The notes under the pieces are model-generated. The model did no database searches, was not told the DNA's origin, and saw only the letters and a list, made by a program, of their open reading frames with translations. A DNA stretch of 64,000 nucleotides. Origin: Burkholderia cepacia GG4 (lineage in GTDB: Bacteria > Pseudomonadota > Gammaproteobacteria > Burkholderiales > Burkholderiaceae). Shown here piece by piece: positions 43,670 to 52,561 of this stretch (the first letter of the stretch is position 1; the number at the start of each line of letters is the position of its first letter). The position numbers and the translations under genes are program-made. The stretch is taken from positions 2,170,001 to 2,234,000 of the forward strand of contig NC_018514.1 in the NCBI RefSeq assembly GCF_000292915.1, read 5' to 3'.

Positions 43670-44641
43670 ATGCCGTCAGACGCCCAACTCCTTCTTCTCG
43701 ACCGCGATGTCGTCGAACCGGCCCTTCAAGCCGAACAAGTGATGGCGGCGGTCCGCGAAGCCTTCGTGTTGCACAGCCAACGCGCCGGACGCGTGTTCCC
43801 GGTCGTGCGCGAGAAGTTGCATACCGGCGGCGTGTTTGGCATCAAGTCGGGTGACGTCGCAAGCCAGGATCTGCTCGGCTTCAAGGCGGCCGGGTTCTGG
43901 CCCGGTAATCGAAGCCGGGGCGGTGAGCCGCACCAGGCGACGATCGCGCTGTTCGATCCGGCCACGGGCCGCCCGCTTTGCATCATGGACGGCAACGCGA
44001 TCACCACCGCCCGGACCGGTGCGGCCGGGGGCTTGGGCCTGCAGGCGCTGGCCCGCCGCGACAGCGCGCGAATCTGCGTGTTCGGCACCGGCGTGCAGGC
44101 GCGCGTCCAGCTCGACTATGCGATCAGGTTGCTGCCGCAACGGTGCTCGGTGCTGTACGTGAACGTCAGCGGCGAATCGGACCCGGTGTTCGAATCGGCA
44201 TTCCGCGAACGCTGCGACATCCGCGTCGCACGGGACCGCAACGATGCGGTGGCCGACAGCGATGTGGTCATCACGGCAACGCCGGGCGGCGGCCCGCTGT
44301 TCGACGCGGACGCAGTTCAGCCGGGCACTCACCTGACCTGCGTCGGCGCGGACACCGCCGGCAAGCGCGAACTGCCCGAAGGCGTGCTGGAGCGCGCGCG
44401 CATTTTCGCGGACGATCACGAGCAGGCGCGCAGCATCGGCGAGTGCCAATGGGCGCCCGATCTGCCACGCACTGAAATCGGCGAGGTGCTCGCCGGGACC
44501 GTGTCGGTCGATCGCGCGCCGGGCGAGATCACCGTGTTCGACATGACAGGGCTCGCGCTTCAGGACCTGACCGTCGCGCGCTTCCTGTATCGGCAGGCCG
44601 TCGAGAATGGCGCGGGACGCTCCGTCCCGTGGCCGTGGTGA
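43670..44641 (+). CDS. Ornithine-cyclodeaminase-family reductase, iminosuccinate-reductase (BhcD)-like
   Basis: A 323-residue member of the OCD/mu-crystallin family; AAGAGG lies upstream. NAD(P) motif: VFGTGVQARVQLDYAIRL. Distinctive stretches are FPVVREKLHTGGVFGIKSG, LLGFKAAGFWPGNRS, ATIALFDPATGRPLCIMDGN, and RARIFADDHEQARSIGECQ. As I recall the family, these resemble BhcD, which reduces iminosuccinate to L-aspartate, more than ornithine cyclodeaminase. Together with the DSD1 enzyme it may turn hydroxyaspartate into aspartate. Confidence 0.82.
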   Translation: MPSDAQLLLLDRDVVEPALQAEQVMAAVREAFVLHSQRAGRVFPVVREKLHTGGVFGIKSGDVASQDLLGFKAAGFWPGNRSRGGEPHQATIALFDPATGRPLCIMDGNAITTARTGAAGGLGLQALARRDSARICVFGTGVQARVQLDYAIRLLPQRCSVLYVNVSGESDPVFESAFRERCDIRVARDRNDAVADSDVVITATPGGGPLFDADAVQPGTHLTCVGADTAGKRELPEGVLERARIFADDHEQARSIGECQWAPDLPRTEIGEVLAGTVSVDRAPGEITVFDMTGLALQDLTVARFLYRQAVENGAGRSVPWPW

Positions 44642-44670
44642 ACGGCGAGCGCGTGGTATCTTCCATCGCC

Positions 44671-45393
44671 ATGCATCCCTCCAAAGTCTCCGCCATCTCG
44701 TTCGACCTCGACGACACGCTGTGGCCGTTCTGGCCCTCCGTCGAACGGGCCGAAGCGTCGCTTCACGCCTGGCTGATCGAACATGCGCCCAATACCGCGA
44801 GCGTACTGCCCACGTCGCAGGCATTGAGCCAATTGCGCGACGAGTACGAGCGCGCGCGGCCCGACCTCGTCAGCGACTATCGTGCGTTGAGAATCGGATC
44901 GATCCGCCTTGCGCTGGAGCGGGCGAACGAAGACGTCACGCTGACCGACCGCGCATACGACGTGTTCTATACCGCGCGAAACCAGGTCGAGTTCTTCGAC
45001 GATGCGTTGCCGACGCTCGCGTGGTTGAGCGCGCGGTTTCCATTGATCGCGGTGACCAACGGCAACGCGGACCTTCGGCTGACCGGCGGCGGCGAGTACT
45101 TTCGCGAGACGCTCAGCGCGCGTGCGTTCGGGTTCGCGAAACCCGAGCCGGAGATCTTCCATGCGGCCGCCGCGGCGCTCGGCGTGCATGCGGCGGAACT
45201 GCTTCACGTCGGCGACGACTTTCACCTCGATGTCGTCGGCGCGTTGAACGCGGGGCTTCAGGCGGCCTGGGTGGTGCGCCACGCTGGCCAGGAAGCGGAG
45301 CACGCTGCGCATCGTGCCCCGTCTCCTCATCTGACCATTCGCGACCTGTCGACGCTGTGTCGCGTGCTCGGTGGGCCGGTCGAGGTGTCGTGA
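44671..45393 (+). CDS. HAD-superfamily phosphatase
   Basis: A 240-residue HAD hydrolase. Motif I is ISFDLDDTLWPF, motif II Thr in AVTNGN, motif III Lys in GFAKPEPEIF and motif IV HVGDDFHLDVVGAL. Start ATG 44671 has no strong ribosome site; a GTG at 44638 overlapping the previous stop (GTGA) is an alternative suggesting coupling to the reductase. The fold dephosphorylates small phosphometabolites; the substrate is unknown. Confidence 0.88.
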   Translation: MHPSKVSAISFDLDDTLWPFWPSVERAEASLHAWLIEHAPNTASVLPTSQALSQLRDEYERARPDLVSDYRALRIGSIRLALERANEDVTLTDRAYDVFYTARNQVEFFDDALPTLAWLSARFPLIAVTNGNADLRLTGGGEYFRETLSARAFGFAKPEPEIFHAAAAALGVHAAELLHVGDDFHLDVVGALNAGLQAAWVVRHAGQEAEHAAHRAPSPHLTIRDLSTLCRVLGGPVEVS

Positions 45394-45451
45394 CCGCGAG
45401 CCGGCGGGATAACGCAGTCGATCACGCCCGTCGACCTGACCGACCACCGCT

Positions 45452-46069
45452 TCACGCCGCCTTGCGGGCCTCCGCGATCCGTTGCGGCGCCTTCGGCCGC
45501 GCGTAAAGCCGTTCGAGATATGCGCGCAATTGCGGGAACGGTTCGATCAGGTGGCATTCGCTCGCCCAGTCGATCAGATAAACCGTCACGCAATCGGCCA
45601 CCGTCAACGCGTCGCCGACGATGAATTCGCGCCCTTCGAGATGCTTGTCGAGGATCGCGGCCATCGTCGCGAAATCCTCGCGTGCCAACTCGATATCGGC
45701 CGGCGAGCGCTTCTCCGGCGGATAGATGAACGAATGCCGCGTGATGCGCCACAGCGGCTGCTCGAGCTCCGTCACCGCGAACATGACCCACCGATACGCC
45801 TGCGCACGCAGTGCCGGATCGACCGGCAGCAGCGCCTTCTCCGGATACTTGTCTGCGAGGTACAGCACGATCGCGGCCGACTCGGGAATCACGAGATCGC
45901 CGTCCACCAGCACGGGCACTTTGCCGGCCGGGTTGATGCGCAGGAATTCGGGCCGCTTGTGCTCGCCCGCCAGCAGGTTGACCGACACGAACTCGAAATC
46001 CGCATCCAGTTCCTTGAGCCCCCAGAGCGCGCGTTGCGAGCGCGTGCCGGCGAATCCGTAAAGCTTCAT
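45452..46069 (-). CDS. Glutathione S-transferase
   Basis: A 205-residue GST starting at ATG 46069 (GGAGACATTGCG upstream). The thioredoxin-like N-terminal domain has MKLYGFAGTRSQRALWGLKE, with the catalytic position held by Thr/Ser near residues 9-11, and cis-Pro plus gamma-glutamyl site in GKVPVLVDGDLVIPESAAIV. The all-helical C-terminal domain has VGDALTVADCVTVYLIDW. It conjugates glutathione to electrophiles. It follows the YciI-type gene on the same strand, in a unit probably under the MarR regulator. Confidence 0.92.
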   Translation of the reverse strand: MKLYGFAGTRSQRALWGLKELDADFEFVSVNLLAGEHKRPEFLRINPAGKVPVLVDGDLVIPESAAIVLYLADKYPEKALLPVDPALRAQAYRWVMFAVTELEQPLWRITRHSFIYPPEKRSPADIELAREDFATMAAILDKHLEGREFIVGDALTVADCVTVYLIDWASECHLIEPFPQLRAYLERLYARPKAPQRIAEARKAA

Positions 46070-46162
46070 CGCAATGTCTCCATCGAAAATGTCGGGGAAC
46101 ATCCGCGCCCGCAGGTCACGGCCCATCGGCCGCGACGACCGCGCGCACGGCGCCTGCGCCGT

Positions 46163-46531
46163 TCACATGCCGGGCACCGCGAGCACCGGCATCACGTCGA
46201 TCGCCTCGCCCGGGAACAGCGTGAAATGCGGATGGCCTTCGAACAGCGCGGCCGCCGCCTCGTGCGACGCGGCACGCACGACGGTAAACCCGCTCATCGC
46301 ATTGGCGGTGTCCGTGACGCCGCCCTTGCCGATCGTCTTGGTCTTGCCGAGCGGCCCGCCGAGCTCGACGATCGCGTCGCGATGCCGGTCGACCCACGCA
46401 TGCCACGCGGCGATCCCCTCACGCTCCCGCGTGCGACGCTCGTCCTCCGGTAGCGCCTGCCACGCCTTCATGGCCGCGCTCTCCTTGCTGCCGAGGAATA
46501 CCGCGAGATACAACTGCTGTTGAGCACTCAT
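46163..46531 (-). CDS. YciI-like protein
   Basis: A 122-residue YCII-related domain protein starting at ATG 46531 with a very good ribosome site (GGAGGAAGC). It shows the dimeric ferredoxin-like core with the His-Asp-type region (AWHAWVDRHRDAIVELGGPL; SGFTVVRAASHEAAAALFEG; HPHF). Such proteins are small dimeric enzymes or sensors of largely unknown substrate. It is divergent from MarR and precedes the GST gene. Confidence 0.88.
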   Translation of the reverse strand: MSAQQQLYLAVFLGSKESAAMKAWQALPEDERRTREREGIAAWHAWVDRHRDAIVELGGPLGKTKTIGKGGVTDTANAMSGFTVVRAASHEAAAALFEGHPHFTLFPGEAIDVMPVLAVPGM

Positions 46532-46578
46532 GCTTCCTCCGTCCGATGGCGGGAGCGACGGGGCGCCGCTCCTCGCCC

Positions 46579-46612
46579 TTGACACGATAGGTTGATATCA
46601 ACACAATTGCAA
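46579..46612. promoter_or_regulatory. Overlapping divergent promoters with MarR operator
   Basis: The perfect palindrome GTTGATATCAAC (46591-46602) lies in the spacer of two face-to-face promoters. For marR, TTGACA (46579-46584), 17 bases, CACAAT (46602-46607). For the YciI-GST unit on the minus strand, TTGCAA (46607-46612), 17 bases, TATCGT (46584-46589). A MarR dimer bound here would block both. The marR start is so close to its -10 that the transcript may have no leader. Confidence 0.72.
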
Positions 46613-46613
46613 C

Positions 46614-47081
46614 ATGGCACGCAAAGAAAAGCTCCCTTTCGAAACGACGCTAATGGTGCGCGATTGCTGTCTGTGCCTGCACATGCAGCGCGCGGCGCGC
46701 AATCTCGCGCGCATCTTCGACGACGCGCTGCGTCCGCTGGATCTCACCAACGGCCAGTTTTCGTTATTGATGTCGTTGAACCGGCCGCAACCGGCCGCAA
46801 TGAAATCGGTCGCGTCGCTGCTCGCGATGGACCGCACCACGCTGACGGCCGCGCTCAAGCCGCTCGAGCGGCGCGGCCTGGTGACCATCACGCAGGACCC
46901 GGACGACAAGCGCAGCCGCCTGCTCGAACTCAGCCCGGCCGGCCATCAGCTGCTCGCCGAAGCGTTCCCGCTGTGGCAGCAAACGCACGCCGACATCGAA
47001 CGGCCGTTTGCGGCAGGAGAAGTCGATGTGTTGCGCGGCCAGTTGCGCGCGCTGTCGGAGGATCCCGCCACGCGCGGCTGA
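46614..47081 (+). CDS. MarR-family regulator
   Basis: A 155-residue winged-helix regulator (QRAARNLARIFDDALRPLDL, HTH SVASLLAMDRTTLTAALKPL, wing DPDDKRSRLLELSPAG). No ribosome site precedes the ATG. The N-terminal pair CCLCLH (about residues 18-23) could be redox-sensitive, as in OhrR-like or other thiol-sensing MarR proteins, though this is inference. It is expected to repress itself and the YciI-GST unit. Confidence 0.92.
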   Translation: MARKEKLPFETTLMVRDCCLCLHMQRAARNLARIFDDALRPLDLTNGQFSLLMSLNRPQPAAMKSVASLLAMDRTTLTAALKPLERRGLVTITQDPDDKRSRLLELSPAGHQLLAEAFPLWQQTHADIERPFAAGEVDVLRGQLRALSEDPATRG

Positions 47082-47157
47082 AGCGCCCGCCCGCCGGTTT
47101 CTCGACGTACCGGACAACAGGCCGACCCATACTCGAATCGATCGGCCTGCACCTGCG

Positions 47158-48369
47158 TCATTCAGCCAGCGCAGGCGCCACGCCGACCCGCTTCGGCACG
47201 CCGGTCACGATCGTCGCGACCGCCACGGCCAGCACCGCAGCCGCCCCCAGGAACACGCCGCCCGCGCCGTTCGCGTCGAACACGACGCCACCGGCCGCTG
47301 CGCCCGTCGCGATCGCGAGCTGGATCGCCGCGACGATCAGCCCGCCCGCGCTCTCGGCCTCGTCGGGCACGGTGCGCGTGACCCACGTCGACCACGCGAC
47401 CGGTACGCCGCCGAACGCCATCCCCCACAACGCGACGAGCACCGCGTCGATGACCGGCGCACGGCCGAGCGCGACGAGCGCGATACCGAGCACGACCATC
47501 AGCGCCGGCATCCCGATCAGCATCGGCCGCAGCCGGTGCTCGAGCACGCGGCCCGCGAGCGACGTGCCGACGAAGTTCGCAATGCCGTAGCCGAGGAGGA
47601 TCGCCGACAACCCGTTCACGCCGACGCCGGCAACCTGTTCGAGGAATGGCCGCAGATACGTGAAGAACGCGAAATGCCCGGTGAACACGAGGATCGTTGC
47701 GAACATCCCGAGGCCGACGGTCGGCCGGCGCAGCACGTCGACGAGCGTGCGCAGCCGCGTCGTGCCGCTCGGCGGCATCGACGGCAGCGTCATGACCTGC
47801 GACACGAACGCGATGCCGCCGAGCCCAGCCGCGATCAGGAACACGTTGCGCCAGCCGATCAGGTGCCCGAAGTAGCTGCCCATCGGCGCAGAGGCGATCG
47901 TCGCGACCGCCACGCCGCTGAAGATGATCGACAGCGCGCGCGGCACCATCGCGGTCGGCACGAGCCGCATCGCGGTAGCCGTCGCCATCGTCCAGAACCC
48001 GCCGAGCGCGACGCCGAGCACGACGCGGCCGATCAGCAGCGTCGTCAGGTCGGGCGCGAACGCGACCGCGAGATTCGACACGACCAGCAGCACCGAGAAC
48101 GCGAGCAGCACGCGCCGCCGGTCGATCGTGCGGGTCAGCGCCGAGATCAGCAGGCTCGTGACGAGCGCGACTGTCGCGGTGGCCGTGACGGCCTGGCCGG
48201 CCACGCCTTCGCTCACGCCGAGGCTGTCGGCCATCGGGGTGAGCAGGCTCGCGGGCAGGAATTCGGCCGTGACGAGACCGAACACGCCGAGCGTCATCGC
48301 GAAGACGGCGCCCCAGGCCGGCTCGCGGGGGGCCGCCGTGGTGGCGGCAGAGGAGATTCCGGGATTCAT
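47158..48369 (-). CDS. DHA1-family MFS efflux transporter (NepI/AraJ-like)
   Basis: A 403-residue transporter with twelve helices; start ATG 48369 (MNPGISSAATTAAPREPAWG) because the open frame upstream shadows the AraC gene. Motifs include FGLVTAEFLPASLLTPMADS (helix 1), motif A-like RTIDRRRVLLAFSVLLVVSN and GRVVLGVALGGFWTMATATA (motif B, helix 4). NepI and AraJ relatives export small metabolites such as purine ribonucleosides or sugars. The divergent AraC regulator, only 70 bases away, is the likely controller. Confidence 0.92.
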   Translation of the reverse strand: MNPGISSAATTAAPREPAWGAVFAMTLGVFGLVTAEFLPASLLTPMADSLGVSEGVAGQAVTATATVALVTSLLISALTRTIDRRRVLLAFSVLLVVSNLAVAFAPDLTTLLIGRVVLGVALGGFWTMATATAMRLVPTAMVPRALSIIFSGVAVATIASAPMGSYFGHLIGWRNVFLIAAGLGGIAFVSQVMTLPSMPPSGTTRLRTLVDVLRRPTVGLGMFATILVFTGHFAFFTYLRPFLEQVAGVGVNGLSAILLGYGIANFVGTSLAGRVLEHRLRPMLIGMPALMVVLGIALVALGRAPVIDAVLVALWGMAFGGVPVAWSTWVTRTVPDEAESAGGLIVAAIQLAIATGAAAGGVVFDANGAGGVFLGAAAVLAVAVATIVTGVPKRVGVAPALAE

Positions 48370-48439
48370 GGGTCGTTCCGAGTGGGATAGGGAAAATACT
48401 GATGACGGCGTATCGTAAGGAACGACGGCAGGACGGTCT

Positions 48440-49474
48440 ATGACATACAATCCGTTCTTGTTGATCAATCGTCCGAATCTTGCGATGTCCGAGCCCCTGC
48501 TTCCCCCCGTGCCCGACGTACACGACCTCGTCAGCGAACTGCTGCTGGGGATGCGCCTGAGCGGCGTGCAGTACCGCCGCATCCAGGTGCCGCGGCCGTT
48601 CGGGCTGAACTTCGGCCACGCGCCGGGCCGTGCGCAGTTCCATTTCGTCGGGCGCGGGCCCGTGCTGCTGCGCGACGCGGCCGGCACGACGGTGCGGCTC
48701 GAGGCCGGCGACGCGATCCTGCTGCCGCACGGCCGCACGCATGCGCTGGTGTCCGATCCGGACGCCACCTGCCGCGAGATCGGCGGCTTCGAGGTCGCGA
48801 AGATCTGCGACACGGTCGCGTCGGTGGGCGCGACGTCGTGCGCCGCGCTGGAGCCGGCCGCCGGCGATGCGCTGATCTTCAGCGCGTGCATGGAACTCGA
48901 TCTCGGCGGCATGCAGCCGCTCGTCGGGACGATGCCGGAGTTCATGCACGTCGGCACGCTGCTCGCGCGCTACCCGGAAATCCGCCCGATGCTCGATGCG
49001 ATGGAGCGCGAATCGTGCGCCGAGCGCGCGGGCTTCGCGGGCATCCTCGCGCGGCTCGCAGACGTGGTCGCGGCGTTCATCGTGCGCGGCTGGGTCGAGT
49101 GCGGGTGCGGCGACGCGACGGGCTGGGTGCAGGCGCTGCGCGAACCGAAGCTCGGCCGCGCGATCGTCGCGCTGCATCGCGACCCCGGGCGCAACTGGAG
49201 CGTCGCGGAACTGGCCGCCGAAGCGGGCGTGTCGCGCTCGGTGTTCGCCGAGCGCTTTCTCGCGGCCACCGGGATGACGCCGGTGCGTTACCTGACCGAA
49301 CTGCGGATGCGGCTCGCCGCGCAGTGGATCGCACGCGACCGCGAGACGATCGAGGCGGTCGCATACCGGCTCGGCTATGGGTCGCTCGCGGCGTTCAGCC
49401 GCGCGTTCAAGCGCGTGATCGGCAAGCCGCCGGGCGCGATGCGGGCGGAAGGCGAGGCGCACGCCGACGCGTGA
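48440..49474 (+). CDS. AraC-family regulator with cupin domain
   Basis: A 344-residue regulator. ATG 48440 has AGGA six bases upstream and is used; ATG 48485 (MSEPLLPPVP) is a possible later start without ribosome site. An AraC cupin-type domain (about 20-200; GAGDAILLPHGRTH-like metal-site region at GDAILLPHGRTHALV) precedes the double HTH (SVAELAAEAGVSRSVFAERF; AYRLGYGSLAAFSRAFKRVI). It is divergent from the DHA1 transporter and probably induces it. Confidence 0.9.
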   Translation: MTYNPFLLINRPNLAMSEPLLPPVPDVHDLVSELLLGMRLSGVQYRRIQVPRPFGLNFGHAPGRAQFHFVGRGPVLLRDAAGTTVRLEAGDAILLPHGRTHALVSDPDATCREIGGFEVAKICDTVASVGATSCAALEPAAGDALIFSACMELDLGGMQPLVGTMPEFMHVGTLLARYPEIRPMLDAMERESCAERAGFAGILARLADVVAAFIVRGWVECGCGDATGWVQALREPKLGRAIVALHRDPGRNWSVAELAAEAGVSRSVFAERFLAATGMTPVRYLTELRMRLAAQWIARDRETIEAVAYRLGYGSLAAFSRAFKRVIGKPPGAMRAEGEAHADA

Positions 49475-49532
49475 CGCACAACGCAGCGCGCCCCGGCATC
49501 ACGAAACCCGGCGCCCGCCGTCACGATTCCGC

Positions 49533-49700
49533 TCAGCCGCTGCGCGCGTCAAGCTTGTCGACCAGCGCCGTCGCACACTGCACCGCCAGCGCCGCGCACT
49601 GCTCCGCATCCACGGTCGCGCCGTTCGTGACCATGCCCTGCACGATCCGGCCCAGCAACTCCCTCGAGAGATCGGCGATCTCCTGGTCTCGTTCCGTCAT
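49533..49700 (-). CDS. 55-residue hypothetical protein
   Basis: A short gene with ATG 49700, a strong ribosome site (AGGAGGGACATC) and G/C-rich third positions. The product begins MTERDQEIADLSRELLGRIV and ends LVDKLDARSG: one amphipathic helical protein with two Cys (AEQCAALAVQC), no membrane helix. I do not recognise a family. It follows the transglutaminase gene on the same strand with a 56-base gap. Confidence 0.65.
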   Translation of the reverse strand: MTERDQEIADLSRELLGRIVQGMVTNGATVDAEQCAALAVQCATALVDKLDARSG

Positions 49701-49756
49701 GATGTCCCTCCTGCGCGTCGGCCGATGACGGCGACGCGCTCACTGCCTTCACCCAT

Positions 49757-51649
49757 TCAACGCCCCTGCGCCCGCACGACGATCTGCGCCTGCGTATCGC
49801 GTTCGATGCGTTCGAGCACCGCGCGCAGCGCCGCGAACTCATCGGGCGTGCAGACCTGCCGGCCGAACTCGGCCTTCATCCGCCGCGTGACCTGCACGAC
49901 GCGCGCGGCCGCATCGAATACGTAATGCGACGTGAACTCGACGAAGCGGTCGTGCACGGCCGTATCGGCCGGCAGGTCGGTCACCGCGACGTCGGCCGGC
50001 AGCGCGATCTGGCCGGTCTCGTCGAACGTGCCGCCGATGCACGCCCACGGCTGCGTGCGTACCGGTTCGGCCAGCCAGCCCTCGACCTGCGTCGCGATGC
50101 CGCCCGTGAGGCTCGACAGCGCGGGCACCGCAGTCGTGCCGTCCGGCCACACGACGTGGTCGAGCGTGCCGGTGAAGGTCACGTCGAACGGCCCGTCCGT
50201 CACGCGGCGATCGCTCGTCGCGATCTGCGCGCGGCCGCGCAGTCCGCTTTGCCGCACGCGTTCGTTCGCGAGCTGCCGGATGCGGTCGGGCGGCGCGCGG
50301 CGAAACAGGTTGCGTTCGAGTTCCGCCGTCCAGCCGTCATCCTCGACGAGCGCATGAAACCGTGCGACACCCGGCTGGGCGGCATCGATCTCCACCCGCG
50401 CGGTGCGGCGCCGCGGCTGCGCGGCCGGCGTGCGCGACAGCACACCGGTATCGACGAGCAGCGCCGGCCGATCCATCACGATCGGCGGCAGGTAGCCGAA
50501 CGCGATGCCGGCCGTCGTGGTATCCGCGTATAGCCCGAGATCGGGCAGCCACGTGATCGCGTGGTTGATCGCGCCGCCGCCATAACCAGGCACGGACGGC
50601 AGCGTGTACACGGAGCCGAGATTGATCAGCACCGCTTCGCTGCGGATGCCGACCGCCGCCAGCAACGCGCCGAACAGCGCGACGTGGTCCTTGCAGTCGC
50701 CGTAGCGGTTGCGCAGGATGTCCGTCACGCGATGCGGCGCGGCGGCCGTCTCGCCGAGAAAGAGCGCGACGTAGCGCACGTTCGCCTGCACCCAGTCGTA
50801 CAGGATGCGCGCCTTGTCATGCGGATCGGCGGCGTCGGCGGTCAGCGCGCGCGCAAGTTGCACGACGGCCGGATCGGCCACGCTCGGGTCGACGGCCGCA
50901 TCGCGATAGCGCGCGGCGAACGCCGCGTAATCGGGCAGCGTGGACACCACGAGCCGGTCGCCGTAGGTCGGATAGCCGACCGAGCCGTTCTCGATCCGAT
51001 CGTACGGGCCGTGCCGATACTCGAACGCGTAGCGCGTACGGCCGTTCGCCGTGACGGGCGGCAACGCGACGTAGCCGCGCGCGTCCGCATGCAGCGGCAG
51101 GTCGGCCGGCACGTCGAAGATCAGCCGCTGGTTGTCCACCGGCTCGCGCGACGGTTCGACGTAGTAGCCGAAGTAGCCGGCGTTGACCGGCTTCGTGCGC
51201 GTCTTGCGGAACACGATGCGCGTGCTCGACCCGGCCTCGACGCCGGGAAACACGACGGTGCGCAACAACCCGTCCTGAAAGGTCGGCGCACCGGCCGAAC
51301 GCGGCTCCTGTACGTCGCGGATGCCGTCGGCGCCGACCGGATGCGCGACACCGTCGCGATCGATCGTCTCGGCCGCGACCAGGTCGACCTTCTCCAGGTT
51401 CTTGTCGAACCACACGTAGCGCTGCGCGATCGCGTCGATCCCGTTCGCATCGTTCGCACGCAGCGTCGAATCGTCTTCCTCGTCGAGCGAGCCATCGTGC
51501 TGAAGCACGAACAGGTGGACATCGCTGACCAGCGTCACGGGCGCTTCGTCGCGCGGATCGGCAAGCGCGGGCCGCGCAAGCGCAACGGCAGCGACGGCGA
51601 GCGCAACCGCGCAGCGCCGGCCGGTCAGGCGGAACGGAAAACGCACCAC
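49757..51649 (-). CDS. DUF3857 and transglutaminase-like periplasmic protein
   Basis: A 630-residue exported protein. The start is GTG 51649 (or the next GTG, 51646), placing a signal peptide at VRFPFRLTGRRCAVALAVAA ending ARPALA; the longer open frame has no such signal. The N-terminal DUF3857 domain (about 30-220) is followed by a transglutaminase-like cysteine-protease fold: Cys in RNRYGDCKDHVALF, His in GGAINHAITWL and Asp in GLYADTT. The C-terminal half is beta-rich. It may act on peptides or proteins of the envelope. Confidence 0.88.
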   Translation of the reverse strand: MVRFPFRLTGRRCAVALAVAAVALARPALADPRDEAPVTLVSDVHLFVLQHDGSLDEEDDSTLRANDANGIDAIAQRYVWFDKNLEKVDLVAAETIDRDGVAHPVGADGIRDVQEPRSAGAPTFQDGLLRTVVFPGVEAGSSTRIVFRKTRTKPVNAGYFGYYVEPSREPVDNQRLIFDVPADLPLHADARGYVALPPVTANGRTRYAFEYRHGPYDRIENGSVGYPTYGDRLVVSTLPDYAAFAARYRDAAVDPSVADPAVVQLARALTADAADPHDKARILYDWVQANVRYVALFLGETAAAPHRVTDILRNRYGDCKDHVALFGALLAAVGIRSEAVLINLGSVYTLPSVPGYGGGAINHAITWLPDLGLYADTTTAGIAFGYLPPIVMDRPALLVDTGVLSRTPAAQPRRRTARVEIDAAQPGVARFHALVEDDGWTAELERNLFRRAPPDRIRQLANERVRQSGLRGRAQIATSDRRVTDGPFDVTFTGTLDHVVWPDGTTAVPALSSLTGGIATQVEGWLAEPVRTQPWACIGGTFDETGQIALPADVAVTDLPADTAVHDRFVEFTSHYVFDAAARVVQVTRRMKAEFGRQVCTPDEFAALRAVLERIERDTQAQIVVRAQGR

Positions 51650-52000
51650 GTCGAAGCTCTCCGCACGTTCGTGTTCAGGTCGGGGCGCGACCGACACCCA
51701 TCGGCACGGACAAGGCTCCGTCCCGCGTGATGTGCGCCGGTCGCTGAGTCCAGTGTGGGAGACGTGCCGGCGAGCGTCAAGCCGCACGGCGGCAGGCCGC
51801 GCCGCACGACATTCCGGCCGGCGCGGGACCGCCGCGAGGCACACGTGCGGATAGCTCCGTTTCACGTCAGGCTCCCCGTGCGATCGATTTTTATATCATG
51901 TTGTGATATATAATCGAGGCAGGTCAAGCGTGCGTGCGGCGGCGCCGAAACGCATGAAGGTTCGGTGAAACCGGCACGCCGACATGGGGAAGGAGACATC
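51650..52000. other. Intergenic region between the transglutaminase gene and the next small genes
   Basis: No credible gene. Its right part (51880-51930) is sharply AT-rich and holds the palindrome described at 51892; the rest shows no clear signal. Confidence 0.5.
51892..51914. promoter_or_regulatory. AT-rich palindromic operator with -10 box, copy 1
   Basis: TATATCA-TGTTG-TGATATA (51892-51910) overlaps TATAAT (51909-51914) on the plus strand, about 87 bases before ATG 52001. On the minus strand the same element offers TATAAA towards the transglutaminase gene. A near copy lies at 53375-53397. Confidence 0.65.
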
Positions 52001-52186
52001 ATGCTGATCAACAACGATTTCGAAATCGGCTACCTCGTGATCGCGTTCGCGCTGCTGGGCGTGATCCTGTTCGGTGCGCTGCTGACGGCGCTGCATCTCG
52101 AGCGTTGGCACCCGAAGCTGGTCGGCGCCGCGATCGGCGCGCTGCTCGGCATCGCGCTGATCGAAGCGATGCCGATGCTGACGTGA
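52001..52186 (+). CDS. Small two-helix membrane protein
   Basis: Sixty-one residues with start ATG 52001 after GGAAGGAGACATC. Two hydrophobic helices (about 9-30, YLVIAFALLGVILFGALL; and 38-58, LVGAAIGALLGIALIEAM) are linked by a short HLERWHPK loop. Function unknown. It is the first of three small plus-strand genes (52001-52732) behind the AT-rich operator. Confidence 0.78.
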   Translation: MLINNDFEIGYLVIAFALLGVILFGALLTALHLERWHPKLVGAAIGALLGIALIEAMPMLT

Positions 52187-52232
52187 ACACGGCGCGGGGT
52201 CGGAACGACCGGCGCCCGCGCAGGGAATCGCC

Positions 52233-52508
52233 ATGGAATCACCGCTCTGCCTGACCTATCGCCAATGCGGGATCCGCGCGGGCGCGCTGGTCGACGCGGT
52301 GGCCGGCGAAGGCTTCGAGCTCGGCGCGCTGTACCCGCCGCTCGCCGTCGTGTACTGGCGCGATGCCGGCGGTCGCCACGAGGCGCACCTGCTGGCCCCG
52401 AAGCACCACGTGTTCCGCGACGATACGGACGCGGTCAGGGTCTCGATCGCGCTGGCCAAGCGCTTCATCGATACGAAGCCGGCCGGCACTTTCACGCCGG
52501 CAAGCTGA
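52233..52508 (+). CDS. 91-residue hypothetical protein
   Basis: AGGGA lies six bases before ATG 52233. The product (MESPLCLTYRQCGIRAGALV ... AKRFIDTKPAGTFTPAS) is soluble, with two Cys near the N-terminus and a His-rich middle (GGRHEAHLLAPKHHVF). I do not recognise the family. The gap to the preceding small membrane protein is 46 bases, so they may be co-transcribed. Confidence 0.62.
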   Translation: MESPLCLTYRQCGIRAGALVDAVAGEGFELGALYPPLAVVYWRDAGGRHEAHLLAPKHHVFRDDTDAVRVSIALAKRFIDTKPAGTFTPAS

Positions 52509-52561
52509 CGCGCTGACGCCGGCCCACGGCGCACCTCGTCCCTCATCCTGCCGGAGGCGAC

